Below are positions 14,053-20,563 of a stretch of DNA of 21,737 bases, in pieces. The position numbers and the translations under genes are program-made. The notes under the pieces were generated by a model. The model saw nothing but the letters and a program-made list of their open reading frames with translations. It was not told where the DNA came from and did not search any database. The stretch's first letter is position 1; every line of letters starts with the position of its first letter. This stretch comes from Bacillota bacterium. GTDB taxonomy: Bacteria; Bacillota; Clostridia; Christensenellales; Aristaeellaceae. The stretch is taken from assembly GCA_023435435.1 (NCBI GenBank), contig JAEYRW010000077.1:1-21737 (forward strand), in the 5' to 3' direction.

Positions 14053-14994
14053 ATGGCATACGCGGTCAGAAAGTTTCTGTCGGTATTGGCGACGCTCCTT
14101 TTGATCTCGCTGCTGACCTTCGCCGCGTTCCAGATTCTGCCGGGCAATCCCGCGTCGATCATCCTTGGAGCGGACGCCGATCCGCTCCAGGTGGCGGCGC
14201 TGGAGGCCAAGCTGGGCCTGGACCAACCCCTGGTCACCCGGTACGTCAACTGGATGCTGAACCTCTTTCAGGGGCAGCTCGGGGATTCGCTGCGCTACCA
14301 GCGTCCCGTATCCACGCTCATGGCGGCGAGCCTGCCGGTAACGGTGTCGCTCTCTGCGCTGTCCATCCTCATCACCATTCTGGTCGCGGTTCCGGTTTCC
14401 GTCTTCCTCGCAAAGTACAACAACGGCCGGTTTGCGACCTTTCTGTCCGCGCTCACCCAGCTGGGGGTCTCCGTGCCCTCCTTCTGGGTGGGCATGATGC
14501 TAATTCTGGTCTTTTCGGTGACGCTTCGCTGGTTCCCGTCGGGCGATTTCACGCCGTTTTCGGAAGGCTTCGGGCGCGCCGTCCGCTCCTTGACGCTCCC
14601 CGCATGCGCCATCTCCATCGGCACCTCGGCAGTGGTGATCCGCTATCTCAAGAACACGCTGCTCGACCAGGCGAAGATGGACTACGTGCGCACCGCGCGC
14701 AGCAAGGGTCTGACGAAAAACGCCGCGCTGTTCCGGCACATCCTGCGAAACGCGCTGCTTCCCACCATCACCATTCTGGGCATGATGCTCTCGGAGGTGT
14801 TGGGCGGCAGCATCATCGTGGAAAATGTGTTCAACCTGCCTGGCATCGGGCGGCTCATCATCTCGGGCATCGGAAACCGGGATCTCCCCATGGTGCAGGC
14901 GCTGGTCTTTTACCTCGCGGTGACGGTGGTGGCCTTGAACGCCCTGGTGGACGTTCTCTATACCCTCGTCGATCCGCGCATTCAGCTTCGATAG
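14053..14994 (+). CDS. ABC transporter permease, DppB/OppB type
   Basis: First permease of the Opp/Dpp-type importer, 313 residues. The typical N-terminus (RKFLSVLATLLLISLLTFAAFQILPGNPA) and the GLDQPLVTRYVNWMLNLFQGQLGDSLRYQRPV segment identify the DppB group. The ATPase-contact loop (DYVRTARSKGLTKNAALFRHILRNALLP) and the C-terminal GGSIIVENVFNLPGIGRLIISGIGNRDLPMVQ are conserved. The ATG lies three bases after the binding protein's stop and has no strong ribosome site of its own, so it likely depends on coupled translation. Nine bases separate it from the next permease. Confidence 0.94.
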   Translation: MAYAVRKFLSVLATLLLISLLTFAAFQILPGNPASIILGADADPLQVAALEAKLGLDQPLVTRYVNWMLNLFQGQLGDSLRYQRPVSTLMAASLPVTVSLSALSILITILVAVPVSVFLAKYNNGRFATFLSALTQLGVSVPSFWVGMMLILVFSVTLRWFPSGDFTPFSEGFGRAVRSLTLPACAISIGTSAVVIRYLKNTLLDQAKMDYVRTARSKGLTKNAALFRHILRNALLPTITILGMMLSEVLGGSIIVENVFNLPGIGRLIISGIGNRDLPMVQALVFYLAVTVVALNALVDVLYTLVDPRIQLR

Positions 14995-15003
14995 GATAAC
15001 GAC

Positions 15004-15816
15004 ATGCGAAAAAGCAAGAAAAACTACAATCTCTGGGTCGGCGCGGCGCTGATTGCGGCGCTGTTTTTGCTGATGCTCCTCAGCCTCGCTTACATCCCCT
15101 ACGACTACAATGAGATGAATACCAGGGCGGACTTTTTGCGGCCCTCCCTTCAGCATCTTCTGGGTACGGACAATTTCGGCCGCGACATCTTCAGCCGGAT
15201 TATCAAGGGCTCACAGGTGACGTTTTTCGTGGGTTTCTTTGCCGTGGGCTCGGGGCTCGCGGTGGGACTGGTTCTGGGAGCCGTGGCGGGCTATTTCGGG
15301 GGACTGGTCGACGAGGCGATCATGCGGCTCACCGACGCCCAGATGGCGTTCCCGGGCGTGATTCTTGCACTCATCTTCATCGCGGCGCTTGGTCCCGGCG
15401 CGTTTCATACCGCCATCGCGCTGGGCGTCATGTCGGTGCCGCGTTTTTGCCGCATCACCCGGGCGGGCTTTTTGCAGATCAAGGAGATGGATTACATCAA
15501 GGCCGCCCGGGCGCGCGGCGCGTCGCATGCCCGGATCATGGCGCTGCACATTCTGCCCAACATGCTCTCGCCGCTGCTTGTCACGGCCTCCCTCGGGTTT
15601 TCCGGCGCGGTGCTGGCGGAGGCGGGGCTCAGCTATCTGGGCCTCGGCATTCAACCGCCCGATCCCAGTTGGGGAAAGATGCTTTACGAGGCCCAGAGCT
15701 ACCTTCTGACCCAGCCGTGGTACGTGGTCATCCCCGGCGGCGCCATCACCTTAATGGTGCTTGGCTTCAACCTTCTGGGCGACGGCATCCGCGATCTTTC
15801 GGAGAGGAGGCGCTAG
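15004..15816 (+). CDS. ABC transporter permease, DppC/OppC type
   Basis: Second permease, 270 residues. LLGTDNFGRDIFSRIIKG (residues about 52-69) is the hallmark of DppC/OppC proteins. The ATPase-contact loop reads DYIKAARARGASHARIMALHILPN, and the C-terminal LSYLGLGIQPPDPSWGKML and LLGDGIRDL are conserved. It is at the short end of the family because the N-terminal cytoplasmic tail is brief. The ATG at 15004 follows AGGATAA, a modest ribosome site. The ATPase gene begins three bases after its stop. Confidence 0.94.
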   Translation: MRKSKKNYNLWVGAALIAALFLLMLLSLAYIPYDYNEMNTRADFLRPSLQHLLGTDNFGRDIFSRIIKGSQVTFFVGFFAVGSGLAVGLVLGAVAGYFGGLVDEAIMRLTDAQMAFPGVILALIFIAALGPGAFHTAIALGVMSVPRFCRITRAGFLQIKEMDYIKAARARGASHARIMALHILPNMLSPLLVTASLGFSGAVLAEAGLSYLGLGIQPPDPSWGKMLYEAQSYLLTQPWYVVIPGGAITLMVLGFNLLGDGIRDLSERRR

Positions 15817-15819
15817 CCG

Positions 15820-16806
15820 GTGGAGAACATCCTTGACGTAAAGGGGCTTGACGTCAATGTCCGCGCGGGCCGCGCGGAGCTGCCCGTTTTAAGCGGGGTG
15901 AATCTGACCGTGGGGCGCGGGGAGATCGTGGGCCTGGTGGGCGAGTCCGGCTGCGGAAAGAGCATGACCGCGCTTTCGGTCATGGGGCTTCTTCCGGACG
16001 CCGCCCGGATCGCGGGCGGGGAAATCCGCTACCGGGATACGGACCTTACCGCGCTTTCCGAAAAGCAGCGCTGCGCGCTGCGGGGCAGGGAAATCGCCAT
16101 GATCTTTCAGGAGCCGGGCCGGGCGCTGAACCCGCTGATTCCCGCGGGCAAACAGATTGCCGAGGCGTATCTTTTGCACAATCCGGGCGCGGACAAGGCA
16201 AAGGCGCGCGCCGCCGTATTTGAAATGATGCGCAGCGTTGGCCTCTCCCGGGTGCAGTCCCTGTACCGGGAATATCCGCACAGGCTCTCGGGCGGCATGA
16301 AACAGCGCATTGTCATCGCCATGGCGCTCATCAATTCGCCCGGGCTTTTGATCGCCGACGAGCCGACCACCGCCCTCGACGTGACCATTCAGTACCAGAT
16401 TCTGGAACTCATCGGTCAGATGAGCCGAAAGCTCTCTACCTCCGTGCTGCTGGTCTCCCACGATTTCGGCGTCGTGCGGCACCTGTGCGCGCGCATCGTG
16501 GTGATGTACGCGGGCTATGTGGTGGAAGAAGGCCCCACCCGGGACGTGCTGCGCGCCCCCGCGCATCCTTACACGCGCGCGCTCCTCAATTCCATTCCCA
16601 CATCGCGAAAACGCGGCGCGGCGCTTTTCAGCATTCCCGGCACCGTACCGCCCCTCGAGGGGAGATCGGGATCGGCCTGCCCGTTTTACGGCCGCTGTCC
16701 GGACGGCTTCGCGCGCTGCGCGGCCGAGCTGCCCGCCCTCGCGGCGGAGGCGGACGGCCGTAAGGTGCGCTGCCATTTGAGAGGAGAGAAGCGGATTGCA
16801 ATCTAA
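15820..16806 (+). CDS. ABC transporter ATP-binding protein, DppD/OppD type
   Basis: One of the two ATPases of the Opp/Dpp importer, 328 residues. Walker A GESGCGKS (41-48), Q97 in MIFQEPGRALNP, signature LSGGMKQR (156-163), Walker B LLIADEP with D180-E181, and H214 in LLVSHDFGVV are intact. The C-terminal oligopeptide domain (HPYTRALLNSIP) ends with four cysteines, C287, C293, C300 and C318. Cysteines so placed hold an iron-sulfur cluster in mycobacterial DppD/OppD structures. The start is a GTG at 15820, nine bases after GAGGAGG. Its 3' end overlaps the next gene by 11 bases. Confidence 0.94.
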   Translation: MENILDVKGLDVNVRAGRAELPVLSGVNLTVGRGEIVGLVGESGCGKSMTALSVMGLLPDAARIAGGEIRYRDTDLTALSEKQRCALRGREIAMIFQEPGRALNPLIPAGKQIAEAYLLHNPGADKAKARAAVFEMMRSVGLSRVQSLYREYPHRLSGGMKQRIVIAMALINSPGLLIADEPTTALDVTIQYQILELIGQMSRKLSTSVLLVSHDFGVVRHLCARIVVMYAGYVVEEGPTRDVLRAPAHPYTRALLNSIPTSRKRGAALFSIPGTVPPLEGRSGSACPFYGRCPDGFARCAAELPALAAEADGRKVRCHLRGEKRIAI

Positions 16807-17767
16807 AAAACCGCTCATCGAGGCGCACGGGCTCACGAAAAAATACGCGGTGCGCGCGGGCGCGGGATTCGCCAAAAAGGAAATCCGGGCGGTGGATGGT
16901 CTGGATTTGAACATATATCCCGGCGAGGTGTTCGGGCTGGTGGGGGAATCCGGCTGCGGAAAGACCACCGCGGGACACCTGCTCGCGGGGCTATTGCCTC
17001 CCTCGGAGGGCGGTGTGGCCTACGAAGGCGCGTCCATGGGCGGCATGCGCGCCGCCGAATTGAGGCGGATGCGCCGGGAAGTGCAGGTGGTGTTTCAGGA
17101 CCCCTATGCCGCGCTCAACCCGAAAAAGACGGTGGGCTGGACGGTGGAGGAACCGCTCAAGATTCACTTTCGATACGACCGCGCCACCCGGCGCCGAAAG
17201 GTCGTCGAGACGCTCGCGTCCGTCGGGCTGGACGAGAGTTTCCTGTCCCGTTATCCGGGCGAGCTGAGCGGCGGCCAGCGCCAGCGGGTGAGCATCGCGG
17301 CGGCGCTCATGCTGGAAGCGAAAATGCTCGTGACGGACGAGGCTGTCTCCGCGCTGGACGTCTCCATCCAGGCGCAGATTCTCAACCTCCTCAAGGACTT
17401 GCAGCGGGACAGGAACCTCACATACCTCTTCATCTCGCACGATTTGAACGTGGTGCAGTACATGAGCGACCGCATCGGCGTCATGTATCTGGGCAGGCTC
17501 GTGGAATACGGCAGCGTGGAGGATGTTTACGCCGACCCGCGCCATCCCTACACGCGCGCGCTGCTTTCCTCCATCCTGTCTCCAGCCGAGGAACGCGGCA
17601 CGCGCATCCCACTGACCGGGGAGGTGCCGAGCCTTCTGTCCCTGCCCACCGGCTGCGCGTTTCATCCGAGGTGTCCCCGGCTGCGGGAGAATTGTCTGAA
17701 AGGGCGCCCCGACCTGCGCGAGCTCTCGCCCGGCCACTTTGCCGCGTGCCTCCACGCCGATTGGTAA
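16796..17767 (+). CDS. ABC transporter ATP-binding protein, DppF/OppF type
   Basis: Second ATPase of the Opp/Dpp importer, 323 residues. Walker A GESGCGKTT (50-58), Q101 in VVFQDPYAALNPKKTVGW, signature LSGGQRQR (157-164) and D181-E182 are present; the usual DEPVSALD reads DEAVSALD, a Pro-to-Ala change beside the catalytic Glu. H215 lies in LFISHDLNVV. The C-terminal domain has cysteines C287, C293, C300 and C318, the same spacing as its partner. The start is a TTG at 16796, inside the end of the previous gene, with GAGGAGA upstream. It is the last gene of this importer; 95 bases follow before the next gene. Confidence 0.93.
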   Translation: MQSKKPLIEAHGLTKKYAVRAGAGFAKKEIRAVDGLDLNIYPGEVFGLVGESGCGKTTAGHLLAGLLPPSEGGVAYEGASMGGMRAAELRRMRREVQVVFQDPYAALNPKKTVGWTVEEPLKIHFRYDRATRRRKVVETLASVGLDESFLSRYPGELSGGQRQRVSIAAALMLEAKMLVTDEAVSALDVSIQAQILNLLKDLQRDRNLTYLFISHDLNVVQYMSDRIGVMYLGRLVEYGSVEDVYADPRHPYTRALLSSILSPAEERGTRIPLTGEVPSLLSLPTGCAFHPRCPRLRENCLKGRPDLRELSPGHFAACLHADW

Positions 17768-17862
17768 ACCGCGCTTTACACAGTTCTGACGGTTGCTTTG
17801 TTCGGTACATACACAAATATCGTACCATAGAGACGCGGAAATGGAAGATTGCGGGGGATTTG
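17768..17862. other. Short gap with overlapping dyads before the GDPD-like gene
   Basis: Between the OppF-like stop and the GDPD-like start are two interlocked inverted repeats: TTTGT (17797-17801) with ACAAA (17813-17817), and GGTAC (17804-17808) with GTACC (17822-17826). The stretch is AT-richer than its surroundings, as promoters often are, yet I find no hexamer pair with good spacing and no terminator. Confidence 0.25.
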
Positions 17863-18558
17863 ATGAGTAAAACGCTTCTGATCGCGCACACCGGCTGCGA
17901 TGGGACGGTGGATAATACGCTGGAATCGCTGGACTACGCGCTCAATCTGGATGTCGACTGCGTGGAGGCGGATGTGCGGCGCGGGCCGGACGGCGCCCTC
18001 GTTTTGGCGCACGACGCCGCGACGGAGGAAAGCGCGCGCCTTTCAGACGCGCTCTCCGCGCTCAAGTCATGGCCCGCAAAGAAGCTCGACTGCGACCTCA
18101 AGGAACCGGGCCTCGAGCTTTCCGTGTGGGGGCTCGCGAAAAAACTGGGGGTTGAGGGGCAGCTCGTCTTTTCGGGCACGGTGTCCCGGCACGCGGCGCG
18201 CGTGGAGCCTTCCCTCTTTTCCCACGTCGACTGGCATCTCAACATCGAGTTGGTTGTGCCCGGCCTTTCGCCCCTGGCGTACCGGCAGGCGCTTTCCGCG
18301 CCCGGACTTGCGGAGCGGCTTCGGCTCGCGCTGCTCACTTCCGGCGCGCGCTGCGTCAACGCGCACTATTCCATCGCGAACACCATCGTCTACGACGCGC
18401 TGCGGCAGACGGGAATCCCGGTCTGCGTCTGGACGCCCGGCGACGAATCCCGCATCCGCCGCTTCCTCGCGGACGGCGCGTACGGCATCACCACCCGGAA
18501 CGCACGCCGCGCCAGCGTCATCTTAAAGGAAAAAAACGCCGTGGAGGGCATCGTATGA
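17863..18558 (+). CDS. Divergent glycerophosphodiester phosphodiesterase (GDPD) family protein
   Basis: GDPD-family TIM-barrel protein of 231 residues, no signal peptide. Motifs: LIAHTG (H9), DNTLESLDYAL, the metal pair E35-x-D37 (CVEADVRRGPDGALVLAHD) and H50; the end reads AYGITTRNARRASVIL as in the family. Three departures stand out. The HRG at the first active-site His is HTG, so the phosphate-contacting Arg is absent. The third metal-ligand motif (usually E in L-x-IE-x-K) is D78 in LDCDLKE. Only 28 residues separate H50 from D78, so the GDPD insertion subdomain is nearly gone. ATG at 17863 follows GGGGGA; earlier in-frame starts run back through the previous gene. The stop overlaps the next start (ATGA). 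It likely acts on a phosphodiester taken up by the following transporter; exact activity uncertain. Confidence 0.83.
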   Translation: MSKTLLIAHTGCDGTVDNTLESLDYALNLDVDCVEADVRRGPDGALVLAHDAATEESARLSDALSALKSWPAKKLDCDLKEPGLELSVWGLAKKLGVEGQLVFSGTVSRHAARVEPSLFSHVDWHLNIELVVPGLSPLAYRQALSAPGLAERLRLALLTSGARCVNAHYSIANTIVYDALRQTGIPVCVWTPGDESRIRRFLADGAYGITTRNARRASVILKEKNAVEGIV

Positions 18559-19394
18559 AGGCGCTTTCCCCGCGCGCGTGGTATCACGCCATGGGCAAAA
18601 AGGCATTCGTCGAATACCTTTTGCTCGCGGCGTTCCTCATCTTCTTTTATCTTCCGATTCTCAACCTCATCATGCTTTCCTTCGGGGAAAAGTACGAGGC
18701 GCCCGCGGTGTTTCCGCAGCAGTTCGGGTTCAAGTGGTGGCATTTCGTGCTCGATCAGCCGAACCTCGTTCATTCCATCGTGCTTTCGTTGGTGTTCGCG
18801 GCGGTCACGACCCTCGTCTCCATGGCCATCTGCCTGCCCGCGGCATACGCGCTGGCGCGGTTCCAGTTCCCCGGCAGGCGCGTCGCACAGCTTTCCCTGC
18901 TTCTGTCAAACGCATTTCCGAAGATGGGGCTCTACATATCCATCGGCATTCTCTATTATAAGCTCAACCTCATGGGCACCTTTCAGGGTGTCGTCCTGAT
19001 TCACGTGATCAATTCCCTCATGTTCATGACATGGATTCCCTCGAACGCCTTTTTAAGCGTTCACCGGCAGCAGGAGGAGTCCGCCCGCGACGCGGGTGCG
19101 GGCCCGGTGCGCACATTTTTATCGGTGACGCTTCCCATGGCCATGCCGGGCATCATCGTCGCCGCGATTTACACCTTCCTCGGCTCCTTTGAGGAGGCGC
19201 AGGGCACCATGCTGGTGGGTTTTCCGGAGTTCAAAACCCTTCCGGTGGAGCTGTACGGCGTCATCATGGAATATGCGACGACGGCGGGGCCGGTGTTCTC
19301 GCTGATCCTTCTGATCCCCTCGGTGGCGCTGCTGTTCGCGTTCCGAAAGTACCTGGGCGCGGACGCCATCTCCAAGGGCTTCAAGATGAAATAG
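18555..19394 (+). CDS. ABC transporter permease, PotC-like
   Basis: Inner-membrane permease of 279 residues, about six spans (first near 20-42: YLLLAAFLIFFYLPILNLIMLSF, the PotC-type opening). The EAA loop at 174-199 reads EESARDAGAGPVRTFLSVTLPMAMPG. The ATG overlaps the GDPD stop, so the two are coupled. An ATPase follows after 12 bases. Relatives in this group carry polyamines, iron, thiamine or phosphonates, so the substrate is open; the adjoining GDPD-like gene hints at a phosphodiester. Only one permease gene is visible; a MalF/PotB-type partner would be expected and may lie past the right edge, unless this one forms a homodimer. Confidence 0.9.
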   Translation: MKALSPRAWYHAMGKKAFVEYLLLAAFLIFFYLPILNLIMLSFGEKYEAPAVFPQQFGFKWWHFVLDQPNLVHSIVLSLVFAAVTTLVSMAICLPAAYALARFQFPGRRVAQLSLLLSNAFPKMGLYISIGILYYKLNLMGTFQGVVLIHVINSLMFMTWIPSNAFLSVHRQQEESARDAGAGPVRTFLSVTLPMAMPGIIVAAIYTFLGSFEEAQGTMLVGFPEFKTLPVELYGVIMEYATTAGPVFSLILLIPSVALLFAFRKYLGADAISKGFKMK

Positions 19395-19406
19395 CGGAGG
19401 ATGCAA

Positions 19407-20426
19407 ATGAGCCAGATCAAGCTACAGGTCGTCGACCTGAAAAAAAGGTTCCCCAACGGGGATGGCATTGAGGACATCAATCTGCACATCGAAGCGGGCG
19501 AGCTCGTGACGCTTCTGGGGCCCTCCGGCTGCGGAAAGACCACCATTTTGCGCGCTGTGGGCGGCTTTGCCGAAATCGACAAAGGCTCGATCCTCCTCGA
19601 CGGGAGCGAGATCAAGAACCTTCCGCCGGAGAAGCGTCCCACGGCCATGGTGTTTCAGAGCTACAATCTCTGGCCGCACATGACGGTGTACGACAATCTG
19701 GCCTTTGGGCTGAAGCTGCGCAAGGTGCCCCGGGGAGAGATACGCCGCTCCGTGGAGGAGCATTTGCACCTGGTGAAGATTCCGGGCTGCGAAAAGAAAT
19801 ACCCCAACCAGCTTTCCGGCGGCCAGCAGCAGCGCGTGGCAATTGCCCGCGCGCTGATGCTGAAGCCCTCGCTTTTGCTCCTGGACGAACCGTTCTCCGC
19901 CCTGGACGCCAAGATCAGAACCGAAATGCGCGCGGAGCTCAAGCGGATTCAGCAGGCGCTGGGAATCACCGTCATGTTCGTCACCCATGATCAGGAGGAG
20001 GCCATGGCCATCTCCGACCGGATCGTCGTCATGAACAAGGGCGGCATCGAGCAGATCGGTTCGCCCGTCGACATCTACGACCGGCCTTCCTCGCAGTATG
20101 TGGCGGCTTTCATCGGAGACATGAACTTCTTTGAGGGAAACGGGCAGACTGTCGCCGTCCGCCCAGAGGATGTGCGGCTTGCGGAAGCCGGGGAGAAGCC
20201 GGATTTTGTCGGAACCGTCGCGGTGATGATGGTGCTGGGCCACTACGTCTCCGTAACAGTACAGGCGGGCGAGACCGCGGTCAAGGTGTTCATGCCCCGG
20301 GCGGACGCAGGGGCGCTCAAGATCGGCGACGAAGTGCGGCTCGCCTTCGCGCGCCGGCTCACCTACGGTTCGGATGCCACAAGTCCATTCCCCGGAGAGG
20401 ACAGGAGTGGACAGTTGATGCGCTAA
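19407..20426 (+). CDS. ABC transporter ATP-binding protein, PotA/FbpC-like
   Basis: ATPase of 339 residues. Walker A GPSGCGKTT (38-46), Q84 in MVFQSYNLWPHM, signature LSGGQQQR (136-143), Walker B LLLLDEP with D160-E161, and H194 in FVTHDQEEAM are intact. A TOBE-type C-terminal region begins near VAVRPEDVRLAE. I start it at the ATG at 19407, six bases after GCGGAGG; the ATG at 19401 abuts the ribosome site. The last four sense codons and the TAA lie inside copy 1 of a 36-bp direct repeat, so the C-terminus (DRSGQLMR) may have been reshaped by the repeat. It powers the 18555-19394 permease with the 20564 binding protein. Confidence 0.93.
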   Translation: MSQIKLQVVDLKKRFPNGDGIEDINLHIEAGELVTLLGPSGCGKTTILRAVGGFAEIDKGSILLDGSEIKNLPPEKRPTAMVFQSYNLWPHMTVYDNLAFGLKLRKVPRGEIRRSVEEHLHLVKIPGCEKKYPNQLSGGQQQRVAIARALMLKPSLLLLDEPFSALDAKIRTEMRAELKRIQQALGITVMFVTHDQEEAMAISDRIVVMNKGGIEQIGSPVDIYDRPSSQYVAAFIGDMNFFEGNGQTVAVRPEDVRLAEAGEKPDFVGTVAVMMVLGHYVSVTVQAGETAVKVFMPRADAGALKIGDEVRLAFARRLTYGSDATSPFPGEDRSGQLMR

Positions 20427-20447
20427 CGCCTGCGTTTCCTGAAAACA
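20412..20447 (+). repeat. 36-bp direct repeat, copy 1 (spans the ATPase stop codon)
   Basis: Starts CAGTTGATGCGCTAACGC and ends GCGTTTCCTGAAAACA; matches 20480-20515 at 35 of 36 positions (G at 20441 against A). Each copy holds the dyad AACGC-CT-GCGTT. The TAA of the ATPase gene is at 20424-20426 inside it. The spacer between copies is 32 bases. Confidence 0.9.
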
Positions 20448-20457
20448 TGAAGTTCAT

Positions 20458-20489
20458 GCATCAACCTCGCCACCACCTTCAGTTGATGC
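20458..20489 (+). other. Stem-loop between and within the direct repeats
   Basis: GCATCAAC (20458-20465) pairs perfectly with GTTGATGC (20482-20489) of repeat copy 2 around a 16-base loop. The same GCATCAAC can instead pair with GTTGATGC (20414-20421) in copy 1, so two mutually exclusive stems are possible in the leader of the binding protein gene. Confidence 0.5.
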
Positions 20490-20515
20490 GCTAACGCCTG
20501 CGTTTCCTAAAAACA
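20480..20515 (+). repeat. 36-bp direct repeat, copy 2 (leader of the last binding protein gene)
   Basis: Same 36-bp unit as 20412-20447 with one mismatch, wholly intergenic, ending 48 bases before the binding protein ATG. It begins with GTTG after CA and ends in AAAAACA. Its dyad AACGC-CT-GCGTT is at 20493-20504. Confidence 0.9.
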
Positions 20516-20530
20516 GCAGCGGTTGCTGTT
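20512..20530 (+). other. Small hairpin before the last binding protein gene
   Basis: AACAGCA (20512-20518) pairs with TGCTGTT (20524-20530) around GCGGT. It overlaps the end of repeat copy 2. A TTGACA follows at 20529-20534, but the nearest -10-like TAATAT (20545-20550) is only 10 bases away, so it is not a normal promoter. No U-run follows, so a terminator is unlikely; an operator or leader structure is possible. Confidence 0.4.
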
Positions 20531-20563
20531 GACATAAAAGCAAATAATATGGAGGGTTTTCAC

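Noticed and set aside
12505..14226. Long open frame on the minus strand opposite the OppA-like gene
   Set aside because: Same reasons: antisense to a clear family-5 binding protein, low-complexity Gly/Val/His composition, no recognisable domain.
11672..17781. Shared ten-base word CGCTTTACAC at 11672-11681 and 17772-17781, both upstream of operon heads
   Set aside because: Short match without symmetry or consistent distance to the starts (115 and 91 bases); probably chance.
17671..17862. N-terminal extension of the GDPD-like protein
   Set aside because: It would overlap the OppF-like gene; the IAHTG motif belongs within the first ten residues, as the ATG at 17863 gives.
20412..20515. Two-repeat CRISPR array (36-bp repeats, 32-bp spacer)
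   Set aside because: Only two units, one of which encodes the end of the ATPase; no cas genes or AT-rich leader nearby. Kept as a direct repeat.
20529..20550. Promoter from TTGACA and TAATAT before the last binding protein
   Set aside because: Spacing is 10 bases, far from the 16-18 needed.
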